Source: DATENM01 sp045807725 (GTDB taxonomy: Bacteria > Acidobacteriota > Blastocatellia > UBA7656). Taken from it: a stretch of DNA of 64,000 nt. Of the stretch, positions 18,458 to 28,424 are shown piece after piece. The notes under the pieces are model-generated. The model had not been told where the DNA came from, made no database searches, and saw nothing but the letters and a program-made list of their open reading frames with translations. Each line of letters starts with the position of its first letter. The stretch's first letter is position 1. Position numbers and translations under genes: made by a program. The stretch spans positions 38,238-102,237 of the forward strand of contig JBJMGV010000027.1 in the NCBI GenBank assembly GCA_045807725.1, written 5' to 3'.

Positions 18458-19354
18458 ATGTATAAAGAGTTTTACGGTTTCAAAGAGATTCCTTTCGGCC
18501 TGACGCCGAACCCGAAATACATCTTCAAAACCGACAGCTATCTTGAAGTCACGGCCAACCTGCGTTACTGCATCAGCCATTATAAAGGGCTGGTCGTCGT
18601 CACGGGCGAAGTCGGAACCGGCAAGACGACGACGCTGCGCTCGATGATGCAGCAACTCGGCCACGAGATTCTCACCGTCTACATGGTCAATCCCTTTTTG
18701 ACTGTGCCGGAGTTCTACGAGCTATTAATCCAAGGCTTGCGGCTGGGCATCTCGCCCGGCTCATCGAAAACGCAGGTGCTGCACACGCTGGCACGCTTCC
18801 TGGCGCATCGCCATTCACGCGGCCTGCGAACGGTGTTGATCGCCGACGAAGCGCACGGCCTTTCGCCCATCCTGCTCGAAGAGATTCGCCTGCTCGCCAA
18901 CCTGGAAACCAACACCGAGAAGCTATTGCAGATCATCCTGTGTGGCCAGCCCGAACTGCGCGAGACGCTCAATCAGCCGAACCTGCGCCAGCTCAAACAG
19001 CGCATCTCGTTACGGTCGGCCATCAAGCCGCTGACGCCGCAGGAAGTCGTCAAGTACATCCGCTTTCGCATGAAGGTGGCCGGCGCGGAACGCATGGACA
19101 TCTTCGATCTTGAAGCGCTCGACCTTATCAGCAACGTGTCGCTCGGCATTCCGCGCATTGTGAATAATGTCTGTGACAATGCGCTGCTGACGGGTTATGC
19201 CGATGGCAGAAAAACGATCACGCGCGATATCATCGAGGATGTAATTGATACGCTCGACCTGACGACGAACGAAACAACGACAACCGACCCCATGGAATTA
19301 GGCGGATGGCCTGCGGCTCGCCATATGACGGCGGCAGATGGGACACATAGCTGA
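18458..19354 (+). CDS. ExeA-like AAA ATPase, XrtA/PEP-CTERM locus type
   Basis: The 298 aa protein starts MYKEFYGFKEIPFGLTPNP, the typical start of the ExeA/GspA family. Walker A is GEVGTGKTT (from about residue 50) and Walker B is VLIADEAH (about 125-132). A sensor-like GQPELRE and a C-terminal arginine-finger region (GIPRIVNNVCD) follow. Members near EPS operons are annotated as XrtA-system ATPases of unclear role, perhaps energising assembly at the envelope. I chose the ATG at 18458 because AAGGAGA (18444-18450) precedes it by 7 nt; an in-frame start at 18386 lacks a good SD. It is probably co-transcribed with the kinase-like gene. Confidence 0.88.
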   Translation: MYKEFYGFKEIPFGLTPNPKYIFKTDSYLEVTANLRYCISHYKGLVVVTGEVGTGKTTTLRSMMQQLGHEILTVYMVNPFLTVPEFYELLIQGLRLGISPGSSKTQVLHTLARFLAHRHSRGLRTVLIADEAHGLSPILLEEIRLLANLETNTEKLLQIILCGQPELRETLNQPNLRQLKQRISLRSAIKPLTPQEVVKYIRFRMKVAGAERMDIFDLEALDLISNVSLGIPRIVNNVCDNALLTGYADGRKTITRDIIEDVIDTLDLTTNETTTTDPMELGGWPAARHMTAADGTHS

Positions 19355-19800
19355 CACCGTGATGGGGTAGTTATGTGGAAATAAACAAGAGTTTGAAGCT
19401 TACTTTCAGCTCTCGTTCATTACCTGATTAATTATTCGGCGCGCGTAAGACGTTTTTTTTAGAGCGTTTCATCGCGCGCCTTCTTTTGTCTTCCTCTTCC
19501 GGCTCTCCTCAACGTCGCAAGCATCGGTGCTCGCGGCTCATCAGAAAAAAAAATCAGAAGTTTACAGAAAATTATGTCGGAAACATGGCTCCTGGCGGGG
19601 TTGCGGAAATATGGTTGCATAAGTTTGTGACTGGACAACGTTCGAGGCTAGACTACCGCCACTCAATGAATGAAAGTCGTTCATCCGGGGGCGACAAGCG
19701 TGGATGAGCCGAGCAGGGAAGTGGCGGAGATCATTACAATGGTCAGCTACCGCAGAAGCGACGTTGTAAAACTTTCGAGCAAGTGGGGAGGGACAGAGCT
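19355..19800. other. Intergenic region before the sigma-like gene
   Basis: No gene is supported. It is AT-rich with runs of T and A near 19451 and 19545. A short plus-strand open frame at 19486-19707 lacks an SD and does not resemble a protein family I recognise. The GGGGAGGG at 19785-19792 is the SD for the next gene. Confidence 0.45.
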
Positions 19801-21036
19801 TTGTCTATCAAGAATCGAGGTTGGATTGAAATTCTCACCGCAAATGACAATGAGGCACTTTGGAGTAAGCTGTGCAGCCTGATTGCTAAACACTCATCCA
19901 TTCGGCTGCTCTATTCGCACGACGAATTGACCGGCGGCAGTCGTCACGAAATCTTCAGCGACCTGACCCAAGACCTATTCCTGCGACTGCTTGAGAAGAA
20001 CCGCTGGCAATACTACCTCGACAACGGGTACACCAGCGAGCATATCGAGCAGGAGTTGAATCGCATAGAGGTTCCGAATTACATCTCTGTGCTTCAGCGC
20101 GACCGCTACCCCGAAGCGTATCGCCTGGCCCGCCGCATCAGCGAACTGATTAAGGCGCGGCGCGAATTCCGCCTTCAGTCTATTCCTTCTTACACCGACA
20201 GCGCCGCGCACAACGAGTCGGCGCGCGCCAGCCGCAAGATGGTGCTACAAGTTTATGGCTTGAGTTGGTGGCCTGTGGACAAGCCGGCAGGGTACGACGG
20301 CGACTTGCTCGAACGTATCAAGGATGTGCCTTGCCGCCGCCGCGACGTGCGTCGCATGGGACGCGGCGAGGGCGCGCAGATCGTCATCTCGAACGAAGAG
20401 TTGCTGCAACTCATCGTTGATATCTTCGTCGCCGTTGACACGCCGCTGGCCATACGACAGATGCGCGCGTTGGTGATGTCAAAGCTCGCCATCGAAGATT
20501 CGCGCCTGGTGTCTCTGGATGCCAGCCTGCCCAGCGCCGGCGAAGACACGCCGCTGCCGCGACTCGACCTGCCTGATGAGCGCCCGACGCCGCTCGACAC
20601 GCTCCTGGCGAAAGAGGCGCAGCGCGACATCGAACGAATTGTCGATACGCTTTTGAAGAAGATGCGAGAAGCCGTTCGCAATAAGCCGACTCGTTTTCAG
20701 AAGCTCGTCCACATCGCGTGGCGCTGTTATTTCGATCCGGCCTCGCCGTCGCAAGGCGCTATCGCCCGCGAATTGCAGATTTCAGATTCGCTGGTCAGCC
20801 ACTACCGCGCCATCTTCGATTCCTTTGTGCAGAACCTGAACCTTTGTATAGATGATTACATTCTGCTCAACAGCGTGCTCAACCATCGGCTGGCGGCGCT
20901 CAAGTCCGATGGCGGCGAGTTATTGCCGAAGACGCCGCGCGCCAAACGGCAGCGCAAAGAGCCGCTGCCTCTGCCCGCCGTCGAAGTCGCTGTGTCTATG
21001 ACAATGGTAGCATCAAGCGGGTCTTACAGCAGGTGA
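19801..21036 (+). CDS. Divergent sigma-70-like regulator
   Basis: The product is about 411 aa. The N-terminal third has DLTQDLFLRLLEKNRW, resembling sigma region 2 (DLxQDxFLRL). The C-terminal part has SQGAIARELQISDSLVSHYRAIF (about nt 20749-20820), a helix-turn-helix like sigma region 4. Between them is a long charged linker, so it is larger than ordinary ECF sigma factors. I recognise no exact family. The TTG at 19801 is preferred because GGGGAGGG ends 8 nt before it; a GTG at 19783 is in frame but overlaps that SD. It lies directly after EPS block 1 and could control promoters of the locus; that is inference. Confidence 0.6.
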   Translation: MSIKNRGWIEILTANDNEALWSKLCSLIAKHSSIRLLYSHDELTGGSRHEIFSDLTQDLFLRLLEKNRWQYYLDNGYTSEHIEQELNRIEVPNYISVLQRDRYPEAYRLARRISELIKARREFRLQSIPSYTDSAAHNESARASRKMVLQVYGLSWWPVDKPAGYDGDLLERIKDVPCRRRDVRRMGRGEGAQIVISNEELLQLIVDIFVAVDTPLAIRQMRALVMSKLAIEDSRLVSLDASLPSAGEDTPLPRLDLPDERPTPLDTLLAKEAQRDIERIVDTLLKKMREAVRNKPTRFQKLVHIAWRCYFDPASPSQGAIARELQISDSLVSHYRAIFDSFVQNLNLCIDDYILLNSVLNHRLAALKSDGGELLPKTPRAKRQRKEPLPLPAVEVAVSMTMVASSGSYSR

Positions 21037-21060
21037 GAAACAAGAAGTCTGGAGCCTGAA

Positions 21061-21126
21061 GTCTGGAGTCTGAAATCGACAAGGTCCGTTGTAGCTCACA
21101 TCCAGTTCGGACGGTTGACTCCAGAC
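21061..21126. terminator. Inverted repeat between convergent genes
   Basis: GTCTGGAGTC (21061-21070) pairs with GACTCCAGAC (21117-21126) across a 46-nt loop. Partial extra copies of the same word occur at 21047 and 21136. It lies between the plus-strand sigma-like gene and the minus-strand BNR gene, so it is a likely 3'-end structure for both. Confidence 0.4.
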
Positions 21127-21151
21127 TCCAAACATCCAGACTCGTGATTGT

Positions 21152-23836
21152 TTAATTGGCTCGCGGGTCTATCAAGACTCTCAGCGTTTGTGTCGTACTC
21201 TTATTTCCGACCGTCAGCTTCACCGTATAAGTTCCGGGGAGGACGCTTGTCGCTCGCCTGCCGAACGATCCACCGCCCGGCCCACGCCCTTCTGCTTGCG
21301 GTGTCGGTCGCAGGTCCCAGACCCAGCGATGCATCCCCGCCGTCGTGGCAAGCTGTGCCGGCGTTGGTCGCCACGACGCCGGAAACTCAAGCGTGTCGGG
21401 ATTAATCGCCGTTGGTTTGTCTTCGCTCGAATAGCGGCGAATGGTTGAACCCGCCGGGTCGAGTATCTCAATCACCACAGGCGCGCTTGCCGAAGCCTTC
21501 AAATAATAATCAACAATCGCGCCATAGGGCGGGTTTTCCGCCAGCGGCTCGTCACGCGGTTTCGGCGTGCCGTATTCGCCCGGCGGCGGGATGATGACCG
21601 CATCCGCCGGGCGGAAAAGGTAGGCATCCGAGTGCATCACTTCGTCGCTGAGCTGGCGCAGCGGCGTGATATTATCCAGCACCCAAAAGCCGCGCCCGTG
21701 TGTGGCGACGATCAAGTCATCTCCGTGTATGGCCAGATCGCGCATCGAGCAAGCCGGCAAGTTGAGCTGCAAGGATTGCCAGTGATCGCCATCATCGAAT
21801 GACACAAAGACGCCAAGCTCTGTGCCGGCAAAGAGCAAGCCGCGCCGCTGCGGGTCTTCCTTGATCGTTTGCAGATAAACCCCTGCGGGTAATCCGGCGG
21901 TGATCTTCTGCCACGATTTGCCGCCGTCGCGCGTGCGATAGATGTGCGGTTCGTAATCTTCAAGACGGTGGCGATCAATGGCCGCATAAGCTTCATTCAC
22001 GTCAAAGTGCGAAGCCTCCATCATCACAACCTTACTCCATGGCGTGAGCGCCGGCGGCGTGACATTCTGCCAGGTCTTGCCGTCGTCGTTGCTCATCTGT
22101 ATGAGGCCATCGTCGGTCCCAACCCAGACGAGCGGCGCGCGCAAAGGCGAGGGCGCGATGGTGTAGATGACGCCGCGCCGCTTGCTTTCCGGCGCATCTG
22201 CGGCGGTCGCTTCGTCGAGATTGGGCGGCACGCCCGGCTCTTCGCGGGTCAGGTCGGGGCTGACCTGCGCCCAACTCTCGCCGCCGTTCGTTGTCTTGAA
22301 GAGGAACTGGTTGCTGAAGTAGAGCGCGTGCGGGTCGGCTTGCGAGAAGACCAGCGGCAGCGTCCACGTATGCCGCGCCGGCACGGTCATCGCGCGCTCT
22401 GGCGATACATTTTTTGATTCGCCCGTCACAACGTTGCAGCGTGTGACTACATCGCCAAAAAGAATTTCAGGATGCAGCGGGTCCGGCGCTGTGTAACCTG
22501 ATTCACCGCCCGCGCATACCGGCGTCCAGTCGTGCATCGAGATTTCCGCGTGAGCGCTGCGCGTTGGGATGCCGACCGCGCCGCTGTCCTGTTGCGCGCC
22601 CGTCACCCAGTAAGGAAAACGATTGTCCGCCGCGACGTGATAAAGCTGCGCGGTCGATTGGTTATACCAGGAACTCCAAGTGGCCGCGCCATCTTCGCTG
22701 ACGACCGCGCCCTGATCGCTGGCAAGTATCATTCGCTTCGGGTCGTCGGGATAGATCCAAAGCTGATGGTAATCATCACCGCCGGGCGCACCCTTGATCG
22801 CTGTCCACGTCTTGCCCGCGTCGGTCGAGCGGTAGACTGAAGTGTTCGACACATAAACGGTATCGGCGTTCCTGGGGTCAGCGACGGCCTTGCAGAAATA
22901 CCAGCCGCGCCCCCAGAGCCGCTTGTCGTTCGACATCAACGTCCACGTCGCGCCAGCGTCATCTGTGCGGTAGAGGCCGCCGTCTTTCGCATCGACTATG
23001 GCGTAGATGCGATTGCGGTTGGCCGGTGACGCTGCCAGCCCTATGCGCCCAACCCGTTCGGTTGGAAGCCCTCTGGTAAGCGCCTGCCAGGTCGCGCCGC
23101 CATCGATTGATTTGAAGATGCCGCTGCCCGGCCCGTACGACGGCGGATAGATGCTCCAGGGTGGGCGGCGGCTATTCCATAATGTGGCATAAACCACACG
23201 CGAATCCTGAGGGTCGAAGGCCAGGTCAATTGCGCCGACGTTGTCATTCTTGAATAGGACTTTCTCCCAGGTCGCGCCGCCGTCGCGTGTGCGAAAGACG
23301 CCGCGCTCGGCATTCGGGCCGTAAGCGTGGCCGAGCGCGGCGACGAAAGCCGTGCTCGGGTTCTTCGGATCAATCAGCACGCGCCCGATCTGTCGCGTGT
23401 CGTTAAGGCCGATGTGCTTCCACGTCTTGCCCGCATCGGTAGACTTATACATCCCGTTGCCATAAGAAATCTGCGACCGCATATCGGCTTCGCCGCTGCC
23501 GACATAGACCGTATTCGGATCAGAAGGGGCCACGGCGATTGCACCGATGGAGGCGATAGGCTGAGAGTCGGATACGGGTGTCCACGTGCGCCCAGAGTTG
23601 GTCGTCTTCCAGACGCCGCCGCCGACTGAGCCGAAATAGAAGGTCGTCGGCTGGCCCTGTACGCCAGCGACCGCGTTGACACGACCCCCGCGAAAGGGGC
23701 CTATATTGCGCCATCGCAGGCCCGCATAACCGCTGGAGTCAACCTGCTGCGCAAAGACCGGCAGCGCGCCTATCAAGACCAGCAGCGCGTACATTATGAT
23801 CGTGATGCGCTTTTTGTTGCGCGCGATTCTAAGCAT
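21152..23836 (-). CDS. Secreted BNR/VPS10-type beta-propeller protein
   Basis: From the preferred start the protein is about 894 aa. It has a signal peptide (LLVLIGALPVFAQQ). At least ten BNR-like S/T-x-D-x-G-x-T-W motifs follow, such as TNSGRTW, TDAGKTW, RDGGATW, NDDGKTW and RDGGKSW, the sign of two sortilin/VPS10-like propellers. The C-terminal about 150 residues form a beta domain with WVLDN and VWDLRPTPQ. Related proteins are annotated as glycosyl hydrolase or VPS10 domain proteins, without known substrate. The ATG at 23836 is chosen because GGAGG (23842-23846) precedes it by 5 nt; a longer frame opens at 23878. It stands alone as a transcription unit. Confidence 0.88.
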   Translation of the reverse strand: MLRIARNKKRITIIMYALLVLIGALPVFAQQVDSSGYAGLRWRNIGPFRGGRVNAVAGVQGQPTTFYFGSVGGGVWKTTNSGRTWTPVSDSQPIASIGAIAVAPSDPNTVYVGSGEADMRSQISYGNGMYKSTDAGKTWKHIGLNDTRQIGRVLIDPKNPSTAFVAALGHAYGPNAERGVFRTRDGGATWEKVLFKNDNVGAIDLAFDPQDSRVVYATLWNSRRPPWSIYPPSYGPGSGIFKSIDGGATWQALTRGLPTERVGRIGLAASPANRNRIYAIVDAKDGGLYRTDDAGATWTLMSNDKRLWGRGWYFCKAVADPRNADTVYVSNTSVYRSTDAGKTWTAIKGAPGGDDYHQLWIYPDDPKRMILASDQGAVVSEDGAATWSSWYNQSTAQLYHVAADNRFPYWVTGAQQDSGAVGIPTRSAHAEISMHDWTPVCAGGESGYTAPDPLHPEILFGDVVTRCNVVTGESKNVSPERAMTVPARHTWTLPLVFSQADPHALYFSNQFLFKTTNGGESWAQVSPDLTREEPGVPPNLDEATAADAPESKRRGVIYTIAPSPLRAPLVWVGTDDGLIQMSNDDGKTWQNVTPPALTPWSKVVMMEASHFDVNEAYAAIDRHRLEDYEPHIYRTRDGGKSWQKITAGLPAGVYLQTIKEDPQRRGLLFAGTELGVFVSFDDGDHWQSLQLNLPACSMRDLAIHGDDLIVATHGRGFWVLDNITPLRQLSDEVMHSDAYLFRPADAVIIPPPGEYGTPKPRDEPLAENPPYGAIVDYYLKASASAPVVIEILDPAGSTIRRYSSEDKPTAINPDTLEFPASWRPTPAQLATTAGMHRWVWDLRPTPQAEGRGPGGGSFGRRATSVLPGTYTVKLTVGNKSTTQTLRVLIDPRAN

Positions 23837-24317
23837 ATCTGCCTCCGGGCTGAACATTGTCCAACCAAAGATACACAACTCTCAGCCATATCTCGAACGC
23901 ACGAGCCATTTCTCAATCGATGTAGCCCGACTCAGACGTATGCACTAAGCCGCAGTCTCGCGCACGCCAAGAGCAGAGGAACATTGCAGGCCAAGCCTTG
24001 ATACGCAACACCAATCAGAGGTGACTGAAAGTCAGAGAAAGGCTCGCCTCCACTCTTTCTACACTTCTCAGTCACCTCTGAAGCCCTGAGTCTGATAACC
24101 TACCTTCTATTCCCATCAACACGCCTTTATAAAACCTCTATGAATCTCCTCACAGCAAGCTGATCCGGATTGCCTTACCCGCTTCAGATTCAACCTGAAG
24201 CGCCCTGACCCTTCAAACCCATCTTGCTCTCGCACACGACGAGGTTATCAGACTCTTGGTCTGGTTGGCGCTTAGTGGTTTGCAGTTCAAGGACGAAACA
24301 ACCGCGCCGCTCCGAAT
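23837..24317. other. Intergenic region between two minus-strand genes
   Basis: No gene is supported. An inverted repeat lies at 24015-24081. The rest is pyrimidine-rich on the plus strand with short repeated words (ctgaagc, cctgaccc). The promoter of the BNR gene should lie at its left end. Confidence 0.4.
24015..24081. repeat. 14-bp inverted repeat
   Basis: TCAGAGGTGACTGA (24015-24028) is the exact reverse complement of TCAGTCACCTCTGA (24068-24081), with a 39-nt loop. It is placed upstream of the BNR gene and downstream of the YVTN/cytochrome gene. It may be a 3'-end hairpin or a binding site. Confidence 0.5.
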
Positions 24318-26792
24318 CTATTGATCGCCGTCGAGTCTGCCATCATTGTTTTGGTCTATCCCTAACCGGCGTCCGTCGCCAACGGGAACACCCGTGAAAG
24401 TCAGCTCGCCGCCGGCCTTCGCTGCTTGCACTAGCTCCTCCCAACTCAGCGGCGCATCGCTCTGACGGTCCGGCTGTAAATGCCCCGCTCCGACGTAGAC
24501 GAAGCCGCGCCGGCTGCCCCCGTATATTCCCTTCACCACCAGATCGCAGTTGCCAGCGTCAGCCTGCGCCATCAGCAAACGCAGGCGCTCGGCGGCGGCC
24601 ACCGAATCGGGGGTCTCGCTATTGAGAGTGACTTGGAGACCGACCGCCGGCGCGATGCCGCTGTCAAATGCCATCACGAACGCGGCCACGTCGCGGCGGT
24701 CGTCATCATTCCTGAACCTGAAGACAGGCAGGCGCAGGAAGTCGAGCAGCGTCGCCACCGAGCCATCGTGAATGAAGCCGAAGCCGGAAAGCGGTTTGCC
24801 GCTCTCGTTCAACATACCGACTTTTTGATAGAGGCCGCGCAACTGCGGCACTTTGAAATCCTGCGTTTCCTGCAACACCAGCCCCGGAATAATCAAGTTG
24901 TTCGTGCCCGGTCGGAAGCCCGGAAACGCGTTGTGACATGCATTACAAGTCAACAGGCCGGCATCGAGCGGGCTGTTGTTGTAGAGTTGCTGGCCACGCT
25001 CGGCGTTCGGGCCTGACGGCGGGTTCGGCGGGCTGCGATCAAGATTCTGTAGCGGGTTCGGCGGATAGGTCAACGATTGCACAAAGGCCGTGAACGAAGC
25101 CATCTCATTGTCATTAAGCTGGCGCGGCCCGCCGAGCAGAGACATAAAGGCCGGGTTGAAGTCACTGAACTTCGGGCGGTCGCCGCGCCAGTGCAACGGC
25201 TCGTTGCCGGTGATGCCGCGTAGCGATTGCGTCGTCATCGGCCCTTTCATCGGGTGAAAGATGGACGAGATTAACCCGGCTGCGGCGATGAGACTGCCGC
25301 GCGGATTGCCCAGGTCCCACGCCAGCCCGTCGCGGTGGCCATTGAAATGACAGCTCGCGCAGGCTAAATCGCCGTGCGCCGACAGGCTCGCGTCATAAAG
25401 AAACCGGCGGCCATCACGAACCACCTGAGGCTCAGGGTTAAAGCCCAGTTCGACAGCTCTCACTTCGGCCCTCGCTCGCAGGTCAACAGTGCTTACGGTC
25501 TGGTCGAATCGGTTGAGCACATAGAGCCGCTGCCGCGCTTCATCCACGGCCAGTCCAGTCGGCCCCTGCCCGACGTTGATTCGGCCTTGTACGTCGCCCG
25601 CCGCATTAACAACGCCAACCTTGGCCGAACCCATTGCGGCAACGTAGAGCGTGCCGTCAGCGCCGCGCGCGACATCGGCAGGCAGGGCGAGGCTCAAGCG
25701 CCGCTCTGAGTCCGAGCCTTCGGCGATGTCGAGGTTGATGTGCGGATTGAGATCGCTGTTGCGCACGCGCGGCGAGCCTGCGGCGAAGTCAACGAGAGCA
25801 ATGCGCGTGCTGGCGAAGCGCCCGCTCAGGTTCGGCTCGAAACGCACTTCGTTGTGTGCTTCGGTGTTGACGACATAGAGACGGTTCGTCGCCGGGTCGA
25901 GCACGCTGTTGCCAACCGCTGTGCCGACGCCGCTGACTTCGGCTTGAATCTGCGGCGTCGTGCCCGCTGCGTTCACCACGACGAGGTCAACGTCGGCGAG
26001 CGTAAAGGGAATGAACTGGCCCCACTTCGTGTTGCCGCGCTGATCGGCCCAGCCCGCGCCGTTCCATTTGACAATTAATCCGACGTTCGGCGCGGGCGGC
26101 AGTTTCTTTCCCATCTTCGGCGTCGGCTTGGGCAAGCCACCGCCGTCCTGCACCTGCTTCGCGCTGACGACGGTGGTCTGGTTGCCCGATTCAAAGACTG
26201 AGACGAAGACACGGCTGCCCGTTGCGTCGGTGGTCAGCGCGCGCGGCTGCTTGCCGTTGATCGAAATGATCTGCGGCGCATTGGCGGGCGCATCGGCATC
26301 ATAGACTCTCAACTGGTTCAAGCCTGAGACACAAACGAAAGCCTTCTCGCGCTGCGCCCCGGCAAAGACGACATCGGTCGGCTCGTCGCCTACGTCAATG
26401 GTTCGCGTGACGTTGCCGGTTGTAAGATTGACCACACTGATCGAATCCGACAGCCAGTTCGTCACCCACGCCTCGTGGTCCGAGCGCGCGACGACGCTGA
26501 CCGGCTCAAGCCCGACAGAAATCTCGGCAGCCAGCGTCGGCAAATCGCCGGTCAGGTCGAAGACGCAGAGGCGCGCGCCCGGCGAATTGACCGCCAACAA
26601 GCGTGTGCCATCGGGCGTCAGCGCCAGCGGGTGAACCTGCGGACTCTCGAAGTTCTTGAAGGCTCCGGCCTGTGTCTGGGCAGCCACTCGTTTCGGCGGC
26701 GAACCACCAAAGAGCAACGCAATGGCACCGATTATAACGACAATGACCAGCCGCTTGAGGCGACTCGACGACATACGGATTGACCGCATCAT
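24318..26792 (-). CDS. Secreted YVTN beta-propeller protein with dihaem cytochrome c region
   Basis: The protein is about 824 aa with a hydrophobic export segment. The N-terminal half repeats PDG..L.V.N and VVNLTTGNVTRTIDVGDEPTDV patterns, typical of a YVTN/Lact-bind propeller. The C-terminal half has two haem-binding CxxCH motifs, CASCH (codons 25347-25361) and CNACH (24933-24947), separated by about 138 residues as in MauG/cytochrome c peroxidase-like proteins. Its end resembles a dockerin-like DQNNDGRLDGD calcium loop. It may carry out periplasmic or extracellular electron transfer or peroxidation. The start at 26792 is favoured by AAGAGG (26798-26803) 5 nt upstream; an in-frame start at 26828 lacks that. 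Confidence 0.85.
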   Translation of the reverse strand: MMRSIRMSSSRLKRLVIVVIIGAIALLFGGSPPKRVAAQTQAGAFKNFESPQVHPLALTPDGTRLLAVNSPGARLCVFDLTGDLPTLAAEISVGLEPVSVVARSDHEAWVTNWLSDSISVVNLTTGNVTRTIDVGDEPTDVVFAGAQREKAFVCVSGLNQLRVYDADAPANAPQIISINGKQPRALTTDATGSRVFVSVFESGNQTTVVSAKQVQDGGGLPKPTPKMGKKLPPAPNVGLIVKWNGAGWADQRGNTKWGQFIPFTLADVDLVVVNAAGTTPQIQAEVSGVGTAVGNSVLDPATNRLYVVNTEAHNEVRFEPNLSGRFASTRIALVDFAAGSPRVRNSDLNPHINLDIAEGSDSERRLSLALPADVARGADGTLYVAAMGSAKVGVVNAAGDVQGRINVGQGPTGLAVDEARQRLYVLNRFDQTVSTVDLRARAEVRAVELGFNPEPQVVRDGRRFLYDASLSAHGDLACASCHFNGHRDGLAWDLGNPRGSLIAAAGLISSIFHPMKGPMTTQSLRGITGNEPLHWRGDRPKFSDFNPAFMSLLGGPRQLNDNEMASFTAFVQSLTYPPNPLQNLDRSPPNPPSGPNAERGQQLYNNSPLDAGLLTCNACHNAFPGFRPGTNNLIIPGLVLQETQDFKVPQLRGLYQKVGMLNESGKPLSGFGFIHDGSVATLLDFLRLPVFRFRNDDDRRDVAAFVMAFDSGIAPAVGLQVTLNSETPDSVAAAERLRLLMAQADAGNCDLVVKGIYGGSRRGFVYVGAGHLQPDRQSDAPLSWEELVQAAKAGGELTFTGVPVGDGRRLGIDQNNDGRLDGDQ

Positions 26793-26933
26793 AAAAACCT
26801 CTTCGGCAAACGCGGCGAATGTGCCCACTCAGCCGCGAACGATTGAGAGCGTCGTTGTTGGCGCAGAAAAAGCCTGAAATCGGCTGGATTACTATATGAA
26901 ACCGCGCCGTCAACGTCAACGAATCTCGCTGTG

Positions 26934-28163
26934 TTAGAGCACGCCGTAATAGCGCGCCATCCAGTAAGGCAGGATGTAGTCGATGCCTGCGGATTCAATC
27001 GTTCCTGCCCCGCCGCCGACCAGATCGAAGGGATTACGCTGCCACAGAAAATCGGTCGGCACACGATCTTTCACCGCGACGGGGTCGCACGCGCGCGAGC
27101 TGCCACAGAGCCGGTAATTGGCCCGGTTGTCTACGAACACATCGCGGCGCGAGCGCTTCAACCATTCCTCAAGCAAACGGCGCGTCTCGCTGTCGCGGTC
27201 ATCATCGAGGCCATTCAGCGCGCAGTCAACCATGTTGAAGTGGGCGTTGCCGTGAGCGGCGAGCGCCCGCCGCATCACTTTATAAGCTTTCAGATAACGC
27301 TTGCGATATTTGGGCGAATCCTCAAGCCGTATGAGGTTGTAGAGGTTGATGTGATCAATATTGAATTTGAAGTATGAGCCGTAGGCGTCCAGACTTTCAA
27401 ACGAGATGGGCGTGATCACGGTCGCGCCAACCTGCGCCCGGTAACGATCATAGACCGAGGCGAATCGTTCGGGGTTGACGTGGCGGCCCACCTGTAGAAA
27501 GCTCAACTGCTGATCCGCTCGTCCTAGAAAGATCGTGCTGACGGAAAAGTCAGGCATCACAACGGCCCAGTTGCGGCTCAATAGATAATTCAACAACGCG
27601 GTGACTTCGGTTTGAATAAAGGCGCGCACCGACGGCTCGTCAACCATGTCATAAGCGACGCCGAGGCCGAAGAAGACGCCCGAATATTGATCGCGCGATG
27701 TTTCGCCGACCCACAGATAACTGTGTCCATCCACCGTGCCACCGTAGATGCCGTGGCCTGCTTCTTCGTGCGTGATCGAGGACGCGAAGGCCCAGCCGGG
27801 CGGCACCAGGCAGCGCGCCAGCAGGTTGTTCCCCGTGACGACACGCAACGCGCGTATGCCGTCAAGCGCCTTCCAGACGTTGGCGAGCGCGTCGGGCGAC
27901 GCGGTCACTTTATAGCGGAAGGCTTCGGCGGCCAGGTAATGGCCCGTCCATATGGCCGAATCGCCGCCGCGTGTATAGCTAACAATCTCATTGCTCGAAG
28001 GCGACGCGAAGATCGGATCAATGATAGTGCCGTTCGGCATATGCCGCTGCTGTATGCTCTGCGAGATGGCGACGGCGTCTGCCTCTGCGCCTCTGGCCGG
28101 GACGGCAGCCATAGCCGAGATGATAAACAAGATGACCAACGAACGTATGCAATGGCAATTCAC
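26934..28163 (-). CDS. Secreted protein of unknown function, possibly alpha-barrel glycosidase-like
   Basis: The protein is about 409 aa with a signal peptide (SLVILFIISAMAAVPARG-AEA). I do not recognise the family. The segment SYTRGGDSAIWTGHYLAAEAFRYK and the regular helical pattern recall six-hairpin (alpha/alpha) glycosidase-like folds, but no catalytic pair is evident. It has His-rich spots (THEEAGHG) and a few Cys (ARCL, RLCGSSRACD) that could form disulphides. The GTG at 28163 is preferred because GGGGGC precedes it by 5 nt; the frame opens at 28199. It is 141 nt upstream of the YVTN/cytochrome gene on the same strand, so co-transcription is possible. Confidence 0.65.
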   Translation of the reverse strand: MNCHCIRSLVILFIISAMAAVPARGAEADAVAISQSIQQRHMPNGTIIDPIFASPSSNEIVSYTRGGDSAIWTGHYLAAEAFRYKVTASPDALANVWKALDGIRALRVVTGNNLLARCLVPPGWAFASSITHEEAGHGIYGGTVDGHSYLWVGETSRDQYSGVFFGLGVAYDMVDEPSVRAFIQTEVTALLNYLLSRNWAVVMPDFSVSTIFLGRADQQLSFLQVGRHVNPERFASVYDRYRAQVGATVITPISFESLDAYGSYFKFNIDHINLYNLIRLEDSPKYRKRYLKAYKVMRRALAAHGNAHFNMVDCALNGLDDDRDSETRRLLEEWLKRSRRDVFVDNRANYRLCGSSRACDPVAVKDRVPTDFLWQRNPFDLVGGGAGTIESAGIDYILPYWMARYYGVL

Positions 28164-28424
28164 CTGAAGCCCCCTTGCTCGATTTCTTGTTCGAGACACA
28201 CGATGGCCTGCACCTTAATGGTGGATCGAGGCAGTCCGCCGACTCGTCGTGCGAAAGCGTCGTCTGACCTTTAGCGATGGACAGCAATCCGGCTGGCAGC
28301 GCGATATTATCAACCGCTTAATCCGGCTGTCCATACGAACGGCTCGCTTCCGGCATCATGGATTGAAGGCGAGCCGCGCAGCGTGTAGACTGACGGTGTA
28401 GACCAATCAGGAGCAACATCAGAG

